Positions 46,413 through 58,382 of a stretch of DNA of 64,000 nt are shown here, one piece after another. The position numbers were made by a program, and so were the translations under genes. Numbering within the stretch: the first letter of the stretch is position 1; every line of letters starts with the position of its first letter. Source of the DNA: Solenopsis invicta (lineage: Eukaryota > Arthropoda > Insecta > Hymenoptera > Formicidae); assembly GCF_016802725.1 (NCBI RefSeq), contig NC_052672.1, positions 8,895,685 through 8,959,684 of the forward strand. The letters are read 5' to 3'. The notes under the pieces are model-generated. The model had not been told where the DNA came from. It saw only the letters and a program-made list of their open reading frames with translations, and ran no database searches.

Positions 46413-49400
46413 AGCAATTATTAATTTTTTCGCAATTAAATATTCAATTAATAAGAACAAAAATAATTGTATTGTTTTTAATATTTTACATTAGCAAATG
46501 GATGGTTTTGTTGAGTCCGGTAATACTGAGAATATTTAGAAATCTTTTTCAGCATGACTGTGAACTTAATCTAAAGAAAATATGTTAATTATACAATCTA
46601 AATGTGAACGCGACAATGTTGATAGTTTTTTACTTCAGAAAGGAGAAAAAGGAAAAGACCAAATTCTTCAACTTGCGATTCGCATCGATTAGCAAGGATA
46701 TGATTTGTATTATAAGCATCTATCTACTTACGACTTTGCGTTCCAATCCTTCGATCGTAAATCGAATTGATCATAAGTCCAATAGTAATATAGCGTCAGG
46801 TGCGGCAAGCTGCCACACTATTGTGTACAAATCGCGTTTAAACTGATATATTATTGGTATTGTTTCACATAAGTAAAACCTTTACAAATAATTTTGTTCT
46901 GTTACTTTTTAAGTAGGTTAATAATAAAATAATAATTATTAGCAACAATAATAGTCCGCTATTTAAAAAAATGACAAAAAGAATTGCGTTAATATATATA
47001 ATTTTTTATATAACGTGTACTATTACTTCAAATTCATATTTAACATAAATACAGTTTAACTTCAACAGATGATTAAAAACAATACTTTTTTTTAAATATA
47101 ACGTAATTCTTAGTACAATATTTAATTTTATAAAATTAATATTTAATTTGAATCCCGGGTTAACGTTTCATCAGCTTCATTGTAACCTACTGATACTTTT
47201 TTATTCAATAGCATGCCAGTCGCAAGTCCAAAAAGTCACACAAGTAAAGGGACACCTATGTCCCTGTTATTTCTCATCTATAGATGGCCGGATAAGATTA
47301 CCATTTTCCGCTGCAGTTTATCGCGGGGCACCGCATTCCGATCGCGCGTCCACGTACCTCCGGAGCACAGCGAGCGGATTCAAATCCGCATACGGCGACG
47401 TTGAAATTTCATTCATCGCGCTCGCGTGGAAAACGCAACGCGCGCGCGGTTTCTATGCCGACAATACCGTGCTAATTACCATCGCCGCCGGGGCTCGCGA
47501 CAAAAATTACTCGCCGCTGTCACACCTGGTCGGAATATGGTCGGAAAGGCAGACAGCTATTCGAGTATCTAAACCTTTTTTCCTCCGCCTCCCCGCCGCC
47601 CTTCGCCGCACAAATACGGAGCCGCGGCGTCTCTCTCCGCGCGACGCGGTGGACACACGCACAAACGACACACACGCAAACGACACGTTCACAAACGACT
47701 CGGGTTAACGGTGAGACTCGAAGCGAGGCGAGAGAGCTGATGAGAATATAATTGCAAAGTCATTCATCAGGCAACATCGGCGGCCGCGGCGCGGCGCGGC
47801 GGCCTGTGTGTACGTGAATTATGTTAGAACGGAGCGAGGCACGGTCGCAGGATAGCCATCGATACGTACGGATGCATATACGGGAACAGCTCGTGAGAGC
47901 GCGAATTACGCGTCTATGCCGGCCGCGCGGGCATTCCGCGGGATCGTCGAATTCCAGGACGGAATCGCGCGACGCGTTCCGCAGCTTCTTCACCATCATC
48001 CCCCGCGCCGCCGCCGCTGCCACCGCCGCCGCGGGGTCGAGAAAAGCAGCTGGAGGGTAGGCGCGCCGCACGAATGATCATCGATATCCGATAATTCTGA
48101 CGTACTGATTAATGGTAGGGCTTAGCGACGAAGCGCTCGTGAGATAGAGACGTATAACGCGTGACACCCGTTATAACTCCCCTTATATGCCCGAGCCATA
48201 AAAATTAAATTCCTAATTTTATCGCGGATAAGGCGCAATTACGTCGTAATCTTTTTTACGACGTCGTAAAAATATATAGGGTTTACGCCGTGCATTCCTA
48301 ATTTTATTTATATGTATGTATATTATATCTATGTTTTGAATTTCACACGTGTTCCAGCGCGATATAAATGCAAATTATATAAATTCATATAATTATGTAG
48401 AACTCCCTGCGCTAAGATTCATCGCGCCGTACAATGCGGCATAAATGTCCGTTAAATAAATTAAAATTCCATATTTCTCGAGTGAGCGAATCTCGACTTT
48501 GTCTCGCGTTCCTTTCCCTTCTATTGTATTCGATCCGTACTATTTTCGAACTGACACGAATATGCTGTGCGTTTACGTAAAATAAATTGCGTGCCGGTGA
48601 CGAGCATCGCCGCGTGAAATCGGACCTAACACTCGTCCGAAGAGGAGAATGGAAAATTGCGTAAGAACCTCCGCGGCGGCCGCGACTCGCGCGATAAATA
48701 TGCAACTTCGGACGCAATCGCATATTTTTATGCGGAGCTCAGGAGGATTTTTTACCAGATCGGCGCGGCTTTAAAAAACCGCGGTGATTGACGCGGTTGC
48801 GACGTGAAATTACATCATGATCCCGTCGAGATGCGCGTGGACTTCGACGCTCAAAGGACACTTTGCATCCGCGATGCTTAAAGTACGTTTATTCAAATAT
48901 CAAAGCGATTGATCATGTCGACGTCGATCGAAATTAACACATTTTCTTATCCCTCAGTCAATCGCGTATCACTCGGAGAAAAATTATGTTTAAATTGATG
49001 AAATCGTTTCTTTAACTTGGGGTTTTTTTTTAAGTGAAAATATCTTTGAGGAAAATAAAAAGTTATTTAACTTTAAGAAACGACGTTATTAATCTTTTAA
49101 GGATGTTTTGATTATACAATATGAGCTAAAAAAGGTCGAAATTTAAAAAAGCTTTTCCAGATTAATTCTCTTTTTTTAATCAATGACAAAAAAATTTTAA
49201 TCGTGAATGCATGAATTTTGGCTCTGAAATTAGCTGCAAAGAAGGAAACAATGAAAAATTTTATTTATAATTGCAGTGAAAATTATTATATTTTGCTGCA
49301 GTTTTAAATATGTAAATAACTTTTAAATGAGTAAGTGAATCTAAATGGATTTTTACACGAATATTTATTTAAATTTTATTAGTATATGTAAACATTTGGA

Positions 49401-49419
49401 TTTATTATGGATTTGTTAA
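46413..49419. other. Stretch without a recognised gene
   Basis: AT-rich to about 47150, then CpG-rich. A 186-codon plus frame (47148-47708) is the longest in the region, but its upstream half is AT-rich, its downstream half CpG-rich, and opposing frames are also open. I recognise no family and do not call it. Confidence 0.4.
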
Positions 49420-49600
49420 TGCTTTTTTCCATCAAATTTGCAAATGAGTACTGCAAAACGCGTTTTTACATAAGAATCAACCAAGAGAGCAAATAAAAAA
49501 TAAATCATTTTTAAACCAATAAGTGAATTATGCTCAAATTTTGCACAGATACTCAAACGTAACACTAAAATATTTTATGAAATTTTTATATTTTTCAATT
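49420..49600 (+). repeat. Dispersed repeat family B, copy 2
   Basis: This is the partner of 4858-5100, lacking that copy's 85 extra bases. Shared words include CCATCAAATTTGCAAA, CATAAGAATCAA and TCAAATTTTGCACAGATACT. Weak similarity to family A's AAGGATG start lies upstream at about 49100. Confidence 0.65.
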
Positions 49601-52274
49601 TCTTTAAATCTAAATAATAAAAGAAATATTGAAAAAATTTCTTCAAATCAACGAAACTTTTTAACTCTAACCATATACCAATTTACGAACTTCGATTCAA
49701 ACGAATATTTGTTGACTGGAAGAAACTGGGTGTATTAAACTTGTAATAACGTCAGCTTATCTGAAATATTTAAGTAAAGAAAGCAAAAAGTTTTACGATT
49801 GACCGGTGGAAAAAACCGATTACTTGTCATTAACAGAAAATTAAATGTTAAAAATCATATAATTATTAATTTCTAATCTAGTAACGTGGCAAAAAATTTA
49901 ATAACGCCGTAATTATCTCACGCTGATTCGCGTTAATTATTACGAAATTCGGACGCGAATAACTGAGGGTTAAATAGCGGCGTAATTTGACTCTACATCA
50001 CGATCAATCAAATCACAGAAGAATGGCCGCTTCGTACGCAACGAAGTGAACTTTCGAATCACGGGATCCATTACAAATTAATCGTGCGACCGTTGCCAAA
50101 AAGCCGGTGTTCTCGTCACGTCTGTGACATCCAGCGATATGGCCCGGGGCATGCGAACAAAGCCGGAGAGCGGGCCCCAAGACGTTCGGATCGCGGGACG
50201 AGGCTGCCAAGCGATTACACGGCACGTCGTCGAGGGATTAAGGTCTCGGTTATATTGAAAAATTACGCTCTTACGTAATTAACGGCCGAAAAGTCTCGGC
50301 GAGATGAATGCCGGCGCGCGCGCGCGCTAATTCCCACTCTCTTTCGAGCACCACGTCATCGGTCCTCCTCGTCTCGCCCTCGCCGGAATATGTACCTCTT
50401 TCCTTTCTCTTTTTTTCTCTTTTTTATTCCTCACAGCCGCCTGTATAGATGTCACGAAGATAGCAAATTTCATTTGTTATTTTCTCTCTGTGCGTCCACG
50501 AGAGGAAAGCGCGAACGCGGCGGCGGTGGCGGCGGCGGCGGCGGCAACGACGACGACGCGACGGCTTCTTTCACACGGTTCGCACGCGACATTTATCACG
50601 CGCGTGTGACATTTTAATTAAATGCGATGACACTCCTCGTTCGATCCAGACAGAGCGCGTGCACACGCCCGCGCGAGTTGCGATCCGCCTCGCGCGTTAA
50701 CACCTACGCCGCCGCACCCGTCGATAACGATATTACGTCGCGCACCACCCCCGTTTCCGCCTCTCCTCCTTCCCCTCCTTATCCTCCTCGGTCGCGATAC
50801 CATTCTTTTCGAGTGGCTCCTCTTTCTTTTTCTCTTCTTTTGACTCTCGAATGAGCACCGGCGCGGCGATCCCCGACGATCCCGACGTCGCGCCGCCGTC
50901 GCCGCCGCGCCGCCATGCCATCCGCGGCTGAAAACAACGGCGTACGTCCGCCGTGAATCGGAATGACAAATCACCCGACGATGAAATTAGCCGGGCATTC
51001 GCTAATCGGCGTTAAACGACGAAAGTTTCGCACATTGTCAGATGACCACGCGCGGGTCGATGACCGGTGGAACCACGCGCGGATATCTGCCGTCTCGCCG
51101 CGGTCATTTTTAATCCGCATTGGCATTTATACCGCGTGCAGTGCTGAAACATTTCAGTAATAGCCGCTCCTTTAAGAGGCTTACGAGGCGCGTGCAAACG
51201 CGATTGAAATTGCAATCGCAAACACGCCGCGAGGTTAACCGTGATATATAATTGCATTATACGTTACACGTGAGAGCGATGATCTTCGGCCGCTCGCTCG
51301 CTTTTAATTATCGTGATTGATTCCCGTTACAAAACGACGCGTACGCGCCGCGCCGTCCGCGTGACGAAAGACGCGGCAAATTGAGCACGAATAAATCGCC
51401 GCGCGCGGTGCGCAATCCGAAATTCTAATCGTCGCTCACGATCTCCCCGCTTCTTTGGCCTCTCGAGCAGGGGGGAGGGAGGGGGTGCCCGCGCGATAAC
51501 TCGACGCGTGACGGCATTATAACGACCCTCGCGCGGAGAAAGGCGCGGGAGGGCCGATAAGGGGATCCCCCCTGGCGACGAGGTGAGAGGTGGACGCGCG
51601 CACGTGGAACCCCTCGGATCTCCGCCGCACTCGTACCGAAAATTAAGACAAATCACGGCCGATTACGATCGCGTTAAATTAGCCGGCGCAGCCGATTCGT
51701 CGCCGACGCCGACGGCGACGTGGCCGCATGCGAATTGTGCATTAGGAGACGCCAGCCGGCCGGCCGGCCGTCGCCCGGGAAGCGTCGCTTCTTGTTTTCG
51801 TTACACGGCGCGGCCCGCAAGACGATAACTCAACGGTGCGGCGTGTAATACGTGGGCGCCGCATTGCGCGGCCTGCCGTGGGTTATCAGCCCGGCACGAG
51901 TCGTTATCAGCGGCCGCCGCGGCCGGCTGAAAAATCACCGGCCGGAAAATAATTGTTAAGTGCTTTATTAGCGCAATAACGTGTAGCGACGGAGGGAAGA
52001 ACTGGGACAAAAGGGGGCGAGAGATAGCGACGATCGCTCTCCCAGGTCGAGGTCTCCCAGGAACGCGAGAGGCCGCCGCGCCGTCTTCATTCTGCCGATG
52101 GACGGCCGCGATGCCGCTCGCTGCTACGTGCCCCAACATGTACGTCTAAACACGTTTTAGCCTTGAATTTTTTTATTCTTAAATCCTTTGCTAAATTGTT
52201 TCTCTAAATAATATATAATCTAGCCATGTCCTAAATACCTTAAAATCTACTATAAATCTTAACTCATCTACTCA
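49601..52274. other. Stretch without a recognised gene; very GC-rich 50.3-52.1 kb
   Basis: The GC-rich part has many overlapping frames on both strands rich in R, P, A and S. A (GGC)n run at 50519-50559 and a GGCCGGCC repeat at about 51760-51770 explain part of this. It could be a CpG-rich promoter region, but no TATA box or start exon stands out. Confidence 0.4.
50519..50559 (+). repeat. (GGC)n/(GAC)n tract
   Basis: GGC units grade into GAC units over about 40 bases. Confidence 0.85.
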
Positions 52275-52298
52275 TTTTTTTTTTTTTTTTTTTTTTTT
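52275..52298 (+). repeat. T24 homopolymer
   Basis: Twenty-four consecutive T lie 12 bases before a CAG at 52309-52311. It can be read as a polypyrimidine tract or, on the minus strand, as the poly-A tail of a retroposed sequence. Confidence 0.9.
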
Positions 52299-52311
52299 GT
52301 AATCCTTTCAG

Positions 52312-52699
52312 TCACGCAATTCAGGGAGCTGGTAGATCTTCGCATTCTGCATGCTATCATAGGTTTGAGGATCGCTGTCAGATTTCTAAAATTCAAAATA
52401 GCGGAGCCAATGTGACGGGCAAAATACCCGAAAATTTAATCTATTCAAAAGACTGCCATTTCGAATACGAGATCTTAATAAAAAATTTAAAATTAGCGGC
52501 CCAAAATATCTTTGTACATAAATACACAACGGATAAATTTTTTAAGTTACCGCATAATTGTATTTATGAAAACTTATATTTTTTCAATTTTGTGTTGAAA
52601 ATTGAAACGTGCAAAAAGTCTGCAAAAAACGTATTTTTATGTTCCTTAAAATACACGAGTGCTTTATTTAAAAAGAAGATATGCGTTTATTTCGAATAA
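52312..52699 (+). CDS. Candidate terminal exon (128 codons), unknown protein
   Basis: A near-ideal acceptor (T24, then GTAATCCTTTCAG) is followed by a frame that stays open for 128 codons to a TAA at 52697. It starts HAIQGAGRSSHSACYHRFED and ends in an AT-rich, lysine- and phenylalanine-rich tail. There is no ATG in frame near the start, which fits an internal entry by splicing. A second frame is open for 33 codons after the same acceptor (from TQFRELVDLRILHAIIGLRI). I do not recognise either product. The first 110 bases may belong to a common insect repeat, and the T24 could be a retroposon tail read backwards, so the coding call is weak. Confidence 0.25.
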
Positions 52700-52778
52700 T
52701 GTATCTCACATACAAATAAATTTAATGTAAAAAAAAATAACATTTTTTAGGCATTAAACAATCTAATTTGTTTCTAAT

Positions 52779-52946
52779 CAGGGTTGAGCAAAAAATATTT
52801 CAAATATAAAATCTAAAATATTGGCAATCTTAGTATTTGAATAATAAAATACAAAATACTGGTAATCTTTCGATTAAATATAATTTATATTTTGTGTTTA
52901 AAATCAAAATTACATATCAATATTTTGTATTTGAAATACTACCCAG
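52779..52946. mobile_element. hAT-like MITE, 168 bp
   Basis: The left end CAGGGTTGAGCAAAAAATAT and the right end, CTGGGTAGTATTTCAAATAC on the minus strand, are inverted and resemble hAT termini. ATTTCAAATA is mirrored exactly. The flanking 8-mers are not convincingly duplicated. Confidence 0.5.
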
Positions 52947-54791
52947 TTTTGTTTATAAAAACAAAAACGTTAATAATATTGAACAAATGACTATGATTAG
53001 AAAATCAAGATTGAATCTTTAAATAGTAGTAAACAATAAAAAGTTCATAGTATTGATAAATGATATACACGATATAATTAAAATAAGAAAGGAAAAAAGA
53101 TATTTCATATATAATACTCTATGACTGAAAGATTTAAATAGTCTTTTTTAAATTTTTGTCTCGCTATTAGCCCCAATTAAACAGACCGTTACATCATGCA
53201 TCGATTTTCACGTCTTCCCTTCTTTATGAGAAATCAATCATTATTTTCGCATCAATCATTATTTTTTGTATTAGAACGCTTCACTACATTGATCACTGTT
53301 TTATGAAAACTCCTATAATATCCAAGTGCAATGAAGATTCTCTCGATCTAGGATAGTCGCCTCTCACAGCTTATCACCTGATCATCTCGAAACACTTGCA
53401 CTGAATAAAAGTTGTAAGAGAACAGTTGCTAATTTTATTCATCACGTTCTAATATTACGTAACAGCTCGTTCGTCATTACTCGCGAAACAAGACTGACTA
53501 ATTAAATGGAGGACAATGAGATTGTCCGACTACGCCGGAAGATTGATTCCAGAGATCACGTCGGATCGACGGCAATGTCAAGCTTAATTACGCAAAAATA
53601 TAGAAAGCGGAATTTTAAAGACGTCGAGACACAATTATACAGACGCTAGAAACTCGCGAGAGTACAGTGAGTCTACAGGTAGATACAAGCTTGCAGTGTG
53701 TAACAAAGCGCGCAATAAATTCTCTCGATATCGCTCGTTAATGATCGCGCGCATCGCCGATAACTCGCCGGCGCGCAGTTTACTATCCATTTCCGAGCGG
53801 AGCGCCGCGCGTCGCGGTGCATAAATCATATTTCGGTGTAATTTATATCGCGAGTAACGCGTAAGGTAGGTGAAATATAACCTTTCGTCCTGCGAGAGAG
53901 CTAAAATCGCTTTGCGAATCCGTTGCGGGGAGCGGGCGCGGACGGGGCGTTGTCCTTGAAGGATCGGAAATAAACCAAGTTAAATATATACCTGCATATA
54001 TAGGGCATCCAGTTATAGATAATTGTAAAAAAAGGACAGATGAATCTGTGATGACGCGCGGGAACAAGGACACTTCACCGCAGTGCCGTTTAATTAATTT
54101 CGGGACAACGTTTCGTATTTATGAACTTCTGGCGCTGCTCTTCTGACGGCGCTCCCCGGTACGCATAAATTAACGTCCACCCTGGCGTAATTCACGTTTG
54201 CGTATACGGCGAACGCCGAAGGACGTGAAGCCGGACAAAATGCCTATAAATATTAACTCGATTACGCGGGGCTGTTTGCACCTGCTAAATTACGAGCCGT
54301 ATCGCAGGCAAATCTGCCCTAAAATTACCCGGGGAGTAAAATCTCCGGTTTGTACGACGGGCTATACGAGAGTGACGAATAAATGGCTTCGGAAAATATC
54401 GGTGGAATACGGAATATCTAAGCGTGTTCCACGCGAGGATTTTCCTCGTGTGCCATATTATACGTACGTGCCTCGACTTTTCGAGCAACTTTAAGACGAA
54501 AGTAAATCGGCGTCGCGTGCAAGGGAATGACAAGCGAACCGTTCTAATGCCGGGAAACTGCAACATATTGCAGTTTGTATTACTTCCAAATTGCTCGTAA
54601 AACAACGGCATCTTTATTGCGGCGTGCGTACATACGTTTCGCGTGATAGTTCTGCAATGGGCAATTCTAGTTAGCGAAAACATTTACTCGTCACGGCCGT
54701 AGGGAGACGGACGAGCCGCGTGTCCGCAGCGTTGAATCTGGTGTTCAATCCAAAATAAAATAGTAAAGCATACGGGAGTGATAATGGTATA
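52947..54791. other. Stretch without a recognised gene
   Basis: AT-rich to about 53400, then mixed. A 98-codon plus frame (54198-54494) and a 132-codon minus frame (54285-54683) overlap, and neither shows a domain or good splice sites. Confidence 0.45.
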
Positions 54792-54793
54792 TA

Positions 54794-56115
54794 CGAGGTG
54801 TGTTCAAAAAGTATCGCGAATTTTGTGTTTTTTCAAAAATTATTTATTTATTCATGAATATCTATTTTGTCCCCTTCAAAGTAATCCCCATGAGATATTA
54901 TACACTTGTGCCAACGGTTTTTCCAATCTTCGAAGCACTTCAAAAAATCATTTTTTTTTATCTTGTTCAGCTCCTCCTTCGATGCCGTCTTTATCTCGTC
55001 AAGCGTAGCGTAACGTCGTCCTTTCATGGGCCTCTTCAGTTTAGGGAACAAGAAAAAGTCACAGGGGGCCAGATCTGGGGAATACGGTGGCTGCGGCATC
55101 ATTAGTGTGTTGTTTTTGGCCAAAAAGTCGCGCACAAGCAACGATGTGTGAGCAGGGGCGTTATCGTGGTGCAAAAGCCAATTTTTGTTCTTCCACAAAT
55201 CCGGGCGTTTCTGGCGGATTGCTTCGCGCAAATTGCGCATAACTTGCAGGTAATATTCCTTATTGACCGTTCTACCCTGTGGCAAGAACTCATGATGCAC
55301 CACGCCCCTGCAATCGAAGAAAACTGTCAGCAAAACTTTCACATTCGACCGAACTTGGCGCGCTTTTTTCGGTCTTGGTTCGTGCGGCAGCTTCCATTGA
55401 GATGATTGAGCTTTGGTTTCCACGTCATAACCATAAACCCACGATTCGTCACCAGTTATGACCCTCTGGAGCAAATTTGGGTCGTCGCGGACAGAGTCCA
55501 ACATCTCATTAGCAATGTTCATGCGATGCTGTTTTTGGTCGCAATTGAGCAATTTTGGTACGAATTTCGCGGCGACCCGTCTCATGCCCAAATCATTGAT
55601 AAAAATCGAATGGCACGAGCCAATCGATATGTTTAGGTCCTCAGCAACTTCTCTAACGGTGATTCGACGATTGGCCAATACCATTTTCTCCACTTCATTA
55701 ATTTTTTCGTCTGTTGTTGAAGTGCTCGGGCGTCCGGCACGCTCTTCGTCGTTCACATCTTCTCGGCCTTCTGAGAACATTTTGTACCACCGATAAACGT
55801 TGCTTCGGTCCAAGGTAGCTTCTCCGTATGCCACAGTCAACATTCGGAATGCATCCGCGCACTTAATTTCGTTTTTCACACAAAATTTGATACAGGTTCT
55901 TTGATCCATTTTTTTGAATAGGTAAAAATCGAAGACGATCCAAAACACGTGCAAGCAAAGCAGCTGTCAACAATTAAGTGAACATTCAAAATGGCCGAGC
56001 TTGTCGGCATAAGTGAGAGACATGAGTACCAACATAACGCCACAAAAAGATCGAAATTCGAATATACGTAACCCGCGAAAATTCAAAATTCGCGATACTT
56101 TTTGAACACACCTCG
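54794..56115 (-). mobile_element. Intact mariner transposon, 1322 bp
   Basis: The ends are perfect 32-bp inverted repeats: CGAGGTGTGTTCAAAAAGTA continues for 12 more bases at 54794-54825, and its exact complement is at 56084-56115. TA dinucleotides flank both sides (54792-54793 and 56116-56117), as expected for mariner insertion. The single ORF inside is complete. Length, ends and ORF together indicate a recent and possibly still autonomous copy. Its right end lies only 30 bases from the family E repeat at 56146. Activity is inferred, not shown. Confidence 0.97.
54848..55909 (-). CDS. Mariner transposase, DD34D, 353 aa
   Basis: This is a cut-and-paste transposase of the Tc1/mariner superfamily that acts in the nucleus on its own terminal repeats and inserts at TA. 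The start is taken at 55909 (MDQRTC...), because upstream codons to 55954 are unlike mariner N-termini and 353 residues is a normal length. Residues 1-110 form two helix-turn-helix-like DNA-binding segments joined by an AGRPSTS linker. FVPKLL at 116-121 takes the place of the WVPHEL motif. The catalytic residues are D154 (ITGDESW), D249 (HHDNAPAH) and D284 (YSPDLAPCD), with 34 residues between the last two. No frameshift or internal stop is present. The mariner subfamily is not assigned here. The 11 bases between stop and TIR-proximal DNA contain no further signal I can identify. Confidence 0.97.
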   Translation of the reverse strand: MDQRTCIKFCVKNEIKCADAFRMLTVAYGEATLDRSNVYRWYKMFSEGREDVNDEERAGRPSTSTTDEKINEVEKMVLANRRITVREVAEDLNISIGSCHSIFINDLGMRRVAAKFVPKLLNCDQKQHRMNIANEMLDSVRDDPNLLQRVITGDESWVYGYDVETKAQSSQWKLPHEPRPKKARQVRSNVKVLLTVFFDCRGVVHHEFLPQGRTVNKEYYLQVMRNLREAIRQKRPDLWKNKNWLLHHDNAPAHTSLLVRDFLAKNNTLMMPQPPYSPDLAPCDFFLFPKLKRPMKGRRYATLDEIKTASKEELNKIKKNDFLKCFEDWKNRWHKCIISHGDYFEGDKIDIHE

Positions 56116-56117
56116 TA

Positions 56118-56530
56118 TATATAAAAGAAAGTTGTTAGATATGTTACCGGTCTCCTAAAGCGTATCTTTTCAATATTTTACTTCACGTAAGCATTTAATG
56201 ACAAAAATAAAAAATAAATAAGGAATAAGGAATATAGATAATAAATTTTATTTTGTTTCGGCATTTTAGAAAATCAGGTACATCTAATGTAAATTTTTCA
56301 TCAACTTATACAGCCGATAATAACACAATTATACAATTTTATTTTGAATTGTTATATTTTCTTAAAAGAAGGCTCGTTGAAGAATATTTTACATTCATTA
56401 TATGTATATGCAATTATTATACAAATTGAATTGATATTTTTAAACTCTATCCAGTTTCCTTAATTCGTGTCACTACAAATTTTAGTATAAAAAAATGATA
56501 CTAATGTAAGATTGATAAATAATAATATAA
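56118..56530. other. AT-rich interior between mariner and family E
   Basis: It contains ACCGGTCTCCTAAAGCGTAT at 56146, an inverted counterpart of the block at 56751-56771. This suggests a TIR-bounded part of family E spanning 56146-56771. No coding frame is present. Confidence 0.5.
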
Positions 56531-56968
56531 TAAAAATTTGTCAACCACAAAAATAAATTCGAGTCAGTTTTATTTCTTACTTTCTCATTTGATATTTAGT
56601 AATATAAAATATTTGATTAATTAATTTTATTAAATATTTTTTTCTATCATTTATTAATAAAATAAATATTAGTCAATGGTTTTTTATATTTTTAATTACT
56701 TTAATTTATAAATTCGATATTTTCGAAGACGATACAATTTAAGAGATCACAGATACGCTTAGGCGACTGGTTTTATAAATCACACCTTTCGCAGCCTGTT
56801 ACAGGAAAGCTTATAACAAATTAATTCATTATTACTGAAAGATTTAACATGTAATAATAGATGACCGAAACATCGAGCTACAATTTCGAATTCGCATCTA
56901 AAACAGCATCAAATGCGAATATAATAAAAAATAGCTTTTCTACATACGACAAGCTTTGACAATCTCCC
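56531..56968 (-). repeat. Dispersed repeat family E, copy 2 (inverted)
   Basis: This is the reverse-complement match to 45981-46412. Here the word AGATACGCTTAGGCGACTGG (56751-56770) has an inverted partner at 56146-56167, which copy 1 lacks. The two copies lie about 10.5 kb apart in opposite orientation. Confidence 0.75.
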
Positions 56969-57957
56969 GCATCTCGTAAGGCGGACCGACTCCGAGTGTT
57001 CACCCGCGACGAATTTGTCGCATTAACAACACATTAGCGTCACGATTAGGTCCACGACGATTTAAGCGATCGGCGTGATACGAGTTTCGTGCGGGTCGCG
57101 ACGGCGCGTGCACGTTGACGAAGCGAGTGTGATTAAGGCGCCGACGGCGCACGCACAATCCTTAAGATTCTTAAACCTGACCCTTTACTTTAGATTGAGC
57201 AAATTAAACAAGTTTCTATGAATAAATGATAGAGAGGATGATCTTTCGCGCTATCTTGCTTCTTTCAGCGATACAATCTTCTTCTTTTTCGCTTTCCTCA
57301 ATTCGGATCAAAAAGATCTTGATTCCGATTGATCAAAGACTAATGCAGAAAGAGAAGAAGAAAAAAAAGGGAATTAAATTTCCTCAGGCGAGCAGTCCGA
57401 ATAAGAACGGTAGGAAGAAATGAGGAACTTGTTTTCAGGGCTCGCCGGCTCCCGGTGGTTGGCAGTTCGGTTTCGGACCGGTGGTGCTATTAACGACATT
57501 AACGCTACTACGAGCAAACACGGCTCTATATCATCCCGAGCCGGCGGAATAATAAACAATAAATTCCGGTGAAATACGGCGTCGAACAAGCGTAACCCAT
57601 TTGTTTGCGATAAACTGACCCGGAGGCTAGTCCGACCAGTTTGTAGCAGCCGTCTCCGTGCGTGAACGCAACCCCTCGCCTCATCGCCATCTTTTTATCA
57701 TTTTTTTCCTCGCGGCTACCCTCTCCTTTAACGCGTGAATGCCCGCGAATACCTCGGGACAAAAATTACTCCCTTTATACATCAGATATTCATAAAAATA
57801 TTGTGGGATAATAGCTTTATCGCGCGCGCGAGCTCGGAGGCGACTTCCTTTTCGCAGGTCCCATGATTGAAACTGACGTGTATTCTGTTATCCCGTGATT
57901 AACGACCAATTCAATCGCGTGCTCGATATGAGTAAACGAAAGCGACACGTTAATAAA
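56969..57957. other. Stretch without a recognised gene
   Basis: This is CpG-rich unique DNA. Frames of 65-78 codons on either strand overlap and show no domain. Confidence 0.5.
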
Positions 57958-58382
57958 ATTTTTTTTTTTTTAATTTCAGACGTTTCTTTTGCAGCATTGC
58001 AGGTGTAACCTCTATTTTAAGTACTGACAGGCACGAACGTATAAAATATTCACGTTTCCTATAGCGGGATTCTCGAACTTTCAACGATAGTAGTCGGTAT
58101 CGTTACATTATCGTTGCGCGGCTTTTTTACCATTCACAATATCTGTGCAACGATGATAATATAACGATACTGCTACTATGATTAAGAGTATACATAATTC
58201 CGATGCTGATGCAAGCTTTTCAGAATTTCCTTGTGACGGTCAAGAATATATCTCGCGATAAAATTTGAAAAGCTCATATCAGATAACGCGAACGTTTAAT
58301 ATCCGTTCGTGCCTATATCAGCACTCAAGATGGAGGTAACATTTGCAATGCTGCAAAAGAAACTCCTGATATTAAAAAAATA
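57958..58382. mobile_element. Nested palindromic MITE, 425 bp
   Basis: GTTTCTTTTGCAGCATTGCA at 57982-58001 is exactly complementary to 58344-58363. The arms extend to about 75 bp (to GGCACGAACG and its mirror) with substitutions. Inside are two further hairpins: GATAGTAG...GTATCGTTA with its mirror around 58085-58180, and AAGCTTTTCAGAATTT with AAATTTGAAAAGCT at about 58215-58275. There is no coding capacity and no clear target duplication. Confidence 0.8.

Noticed and set aside
47148..47708. 186-codon plus-strand ORF
   Set aside because: The composition changes abruptly from AT-rich to CpG-rich along the frame, opposing frames are open, and no family is recognised.
55148..55796. Plus-strand ORFs of 60-112 codons
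   Set aside because: They are antisense shadows of the mariner transposase.
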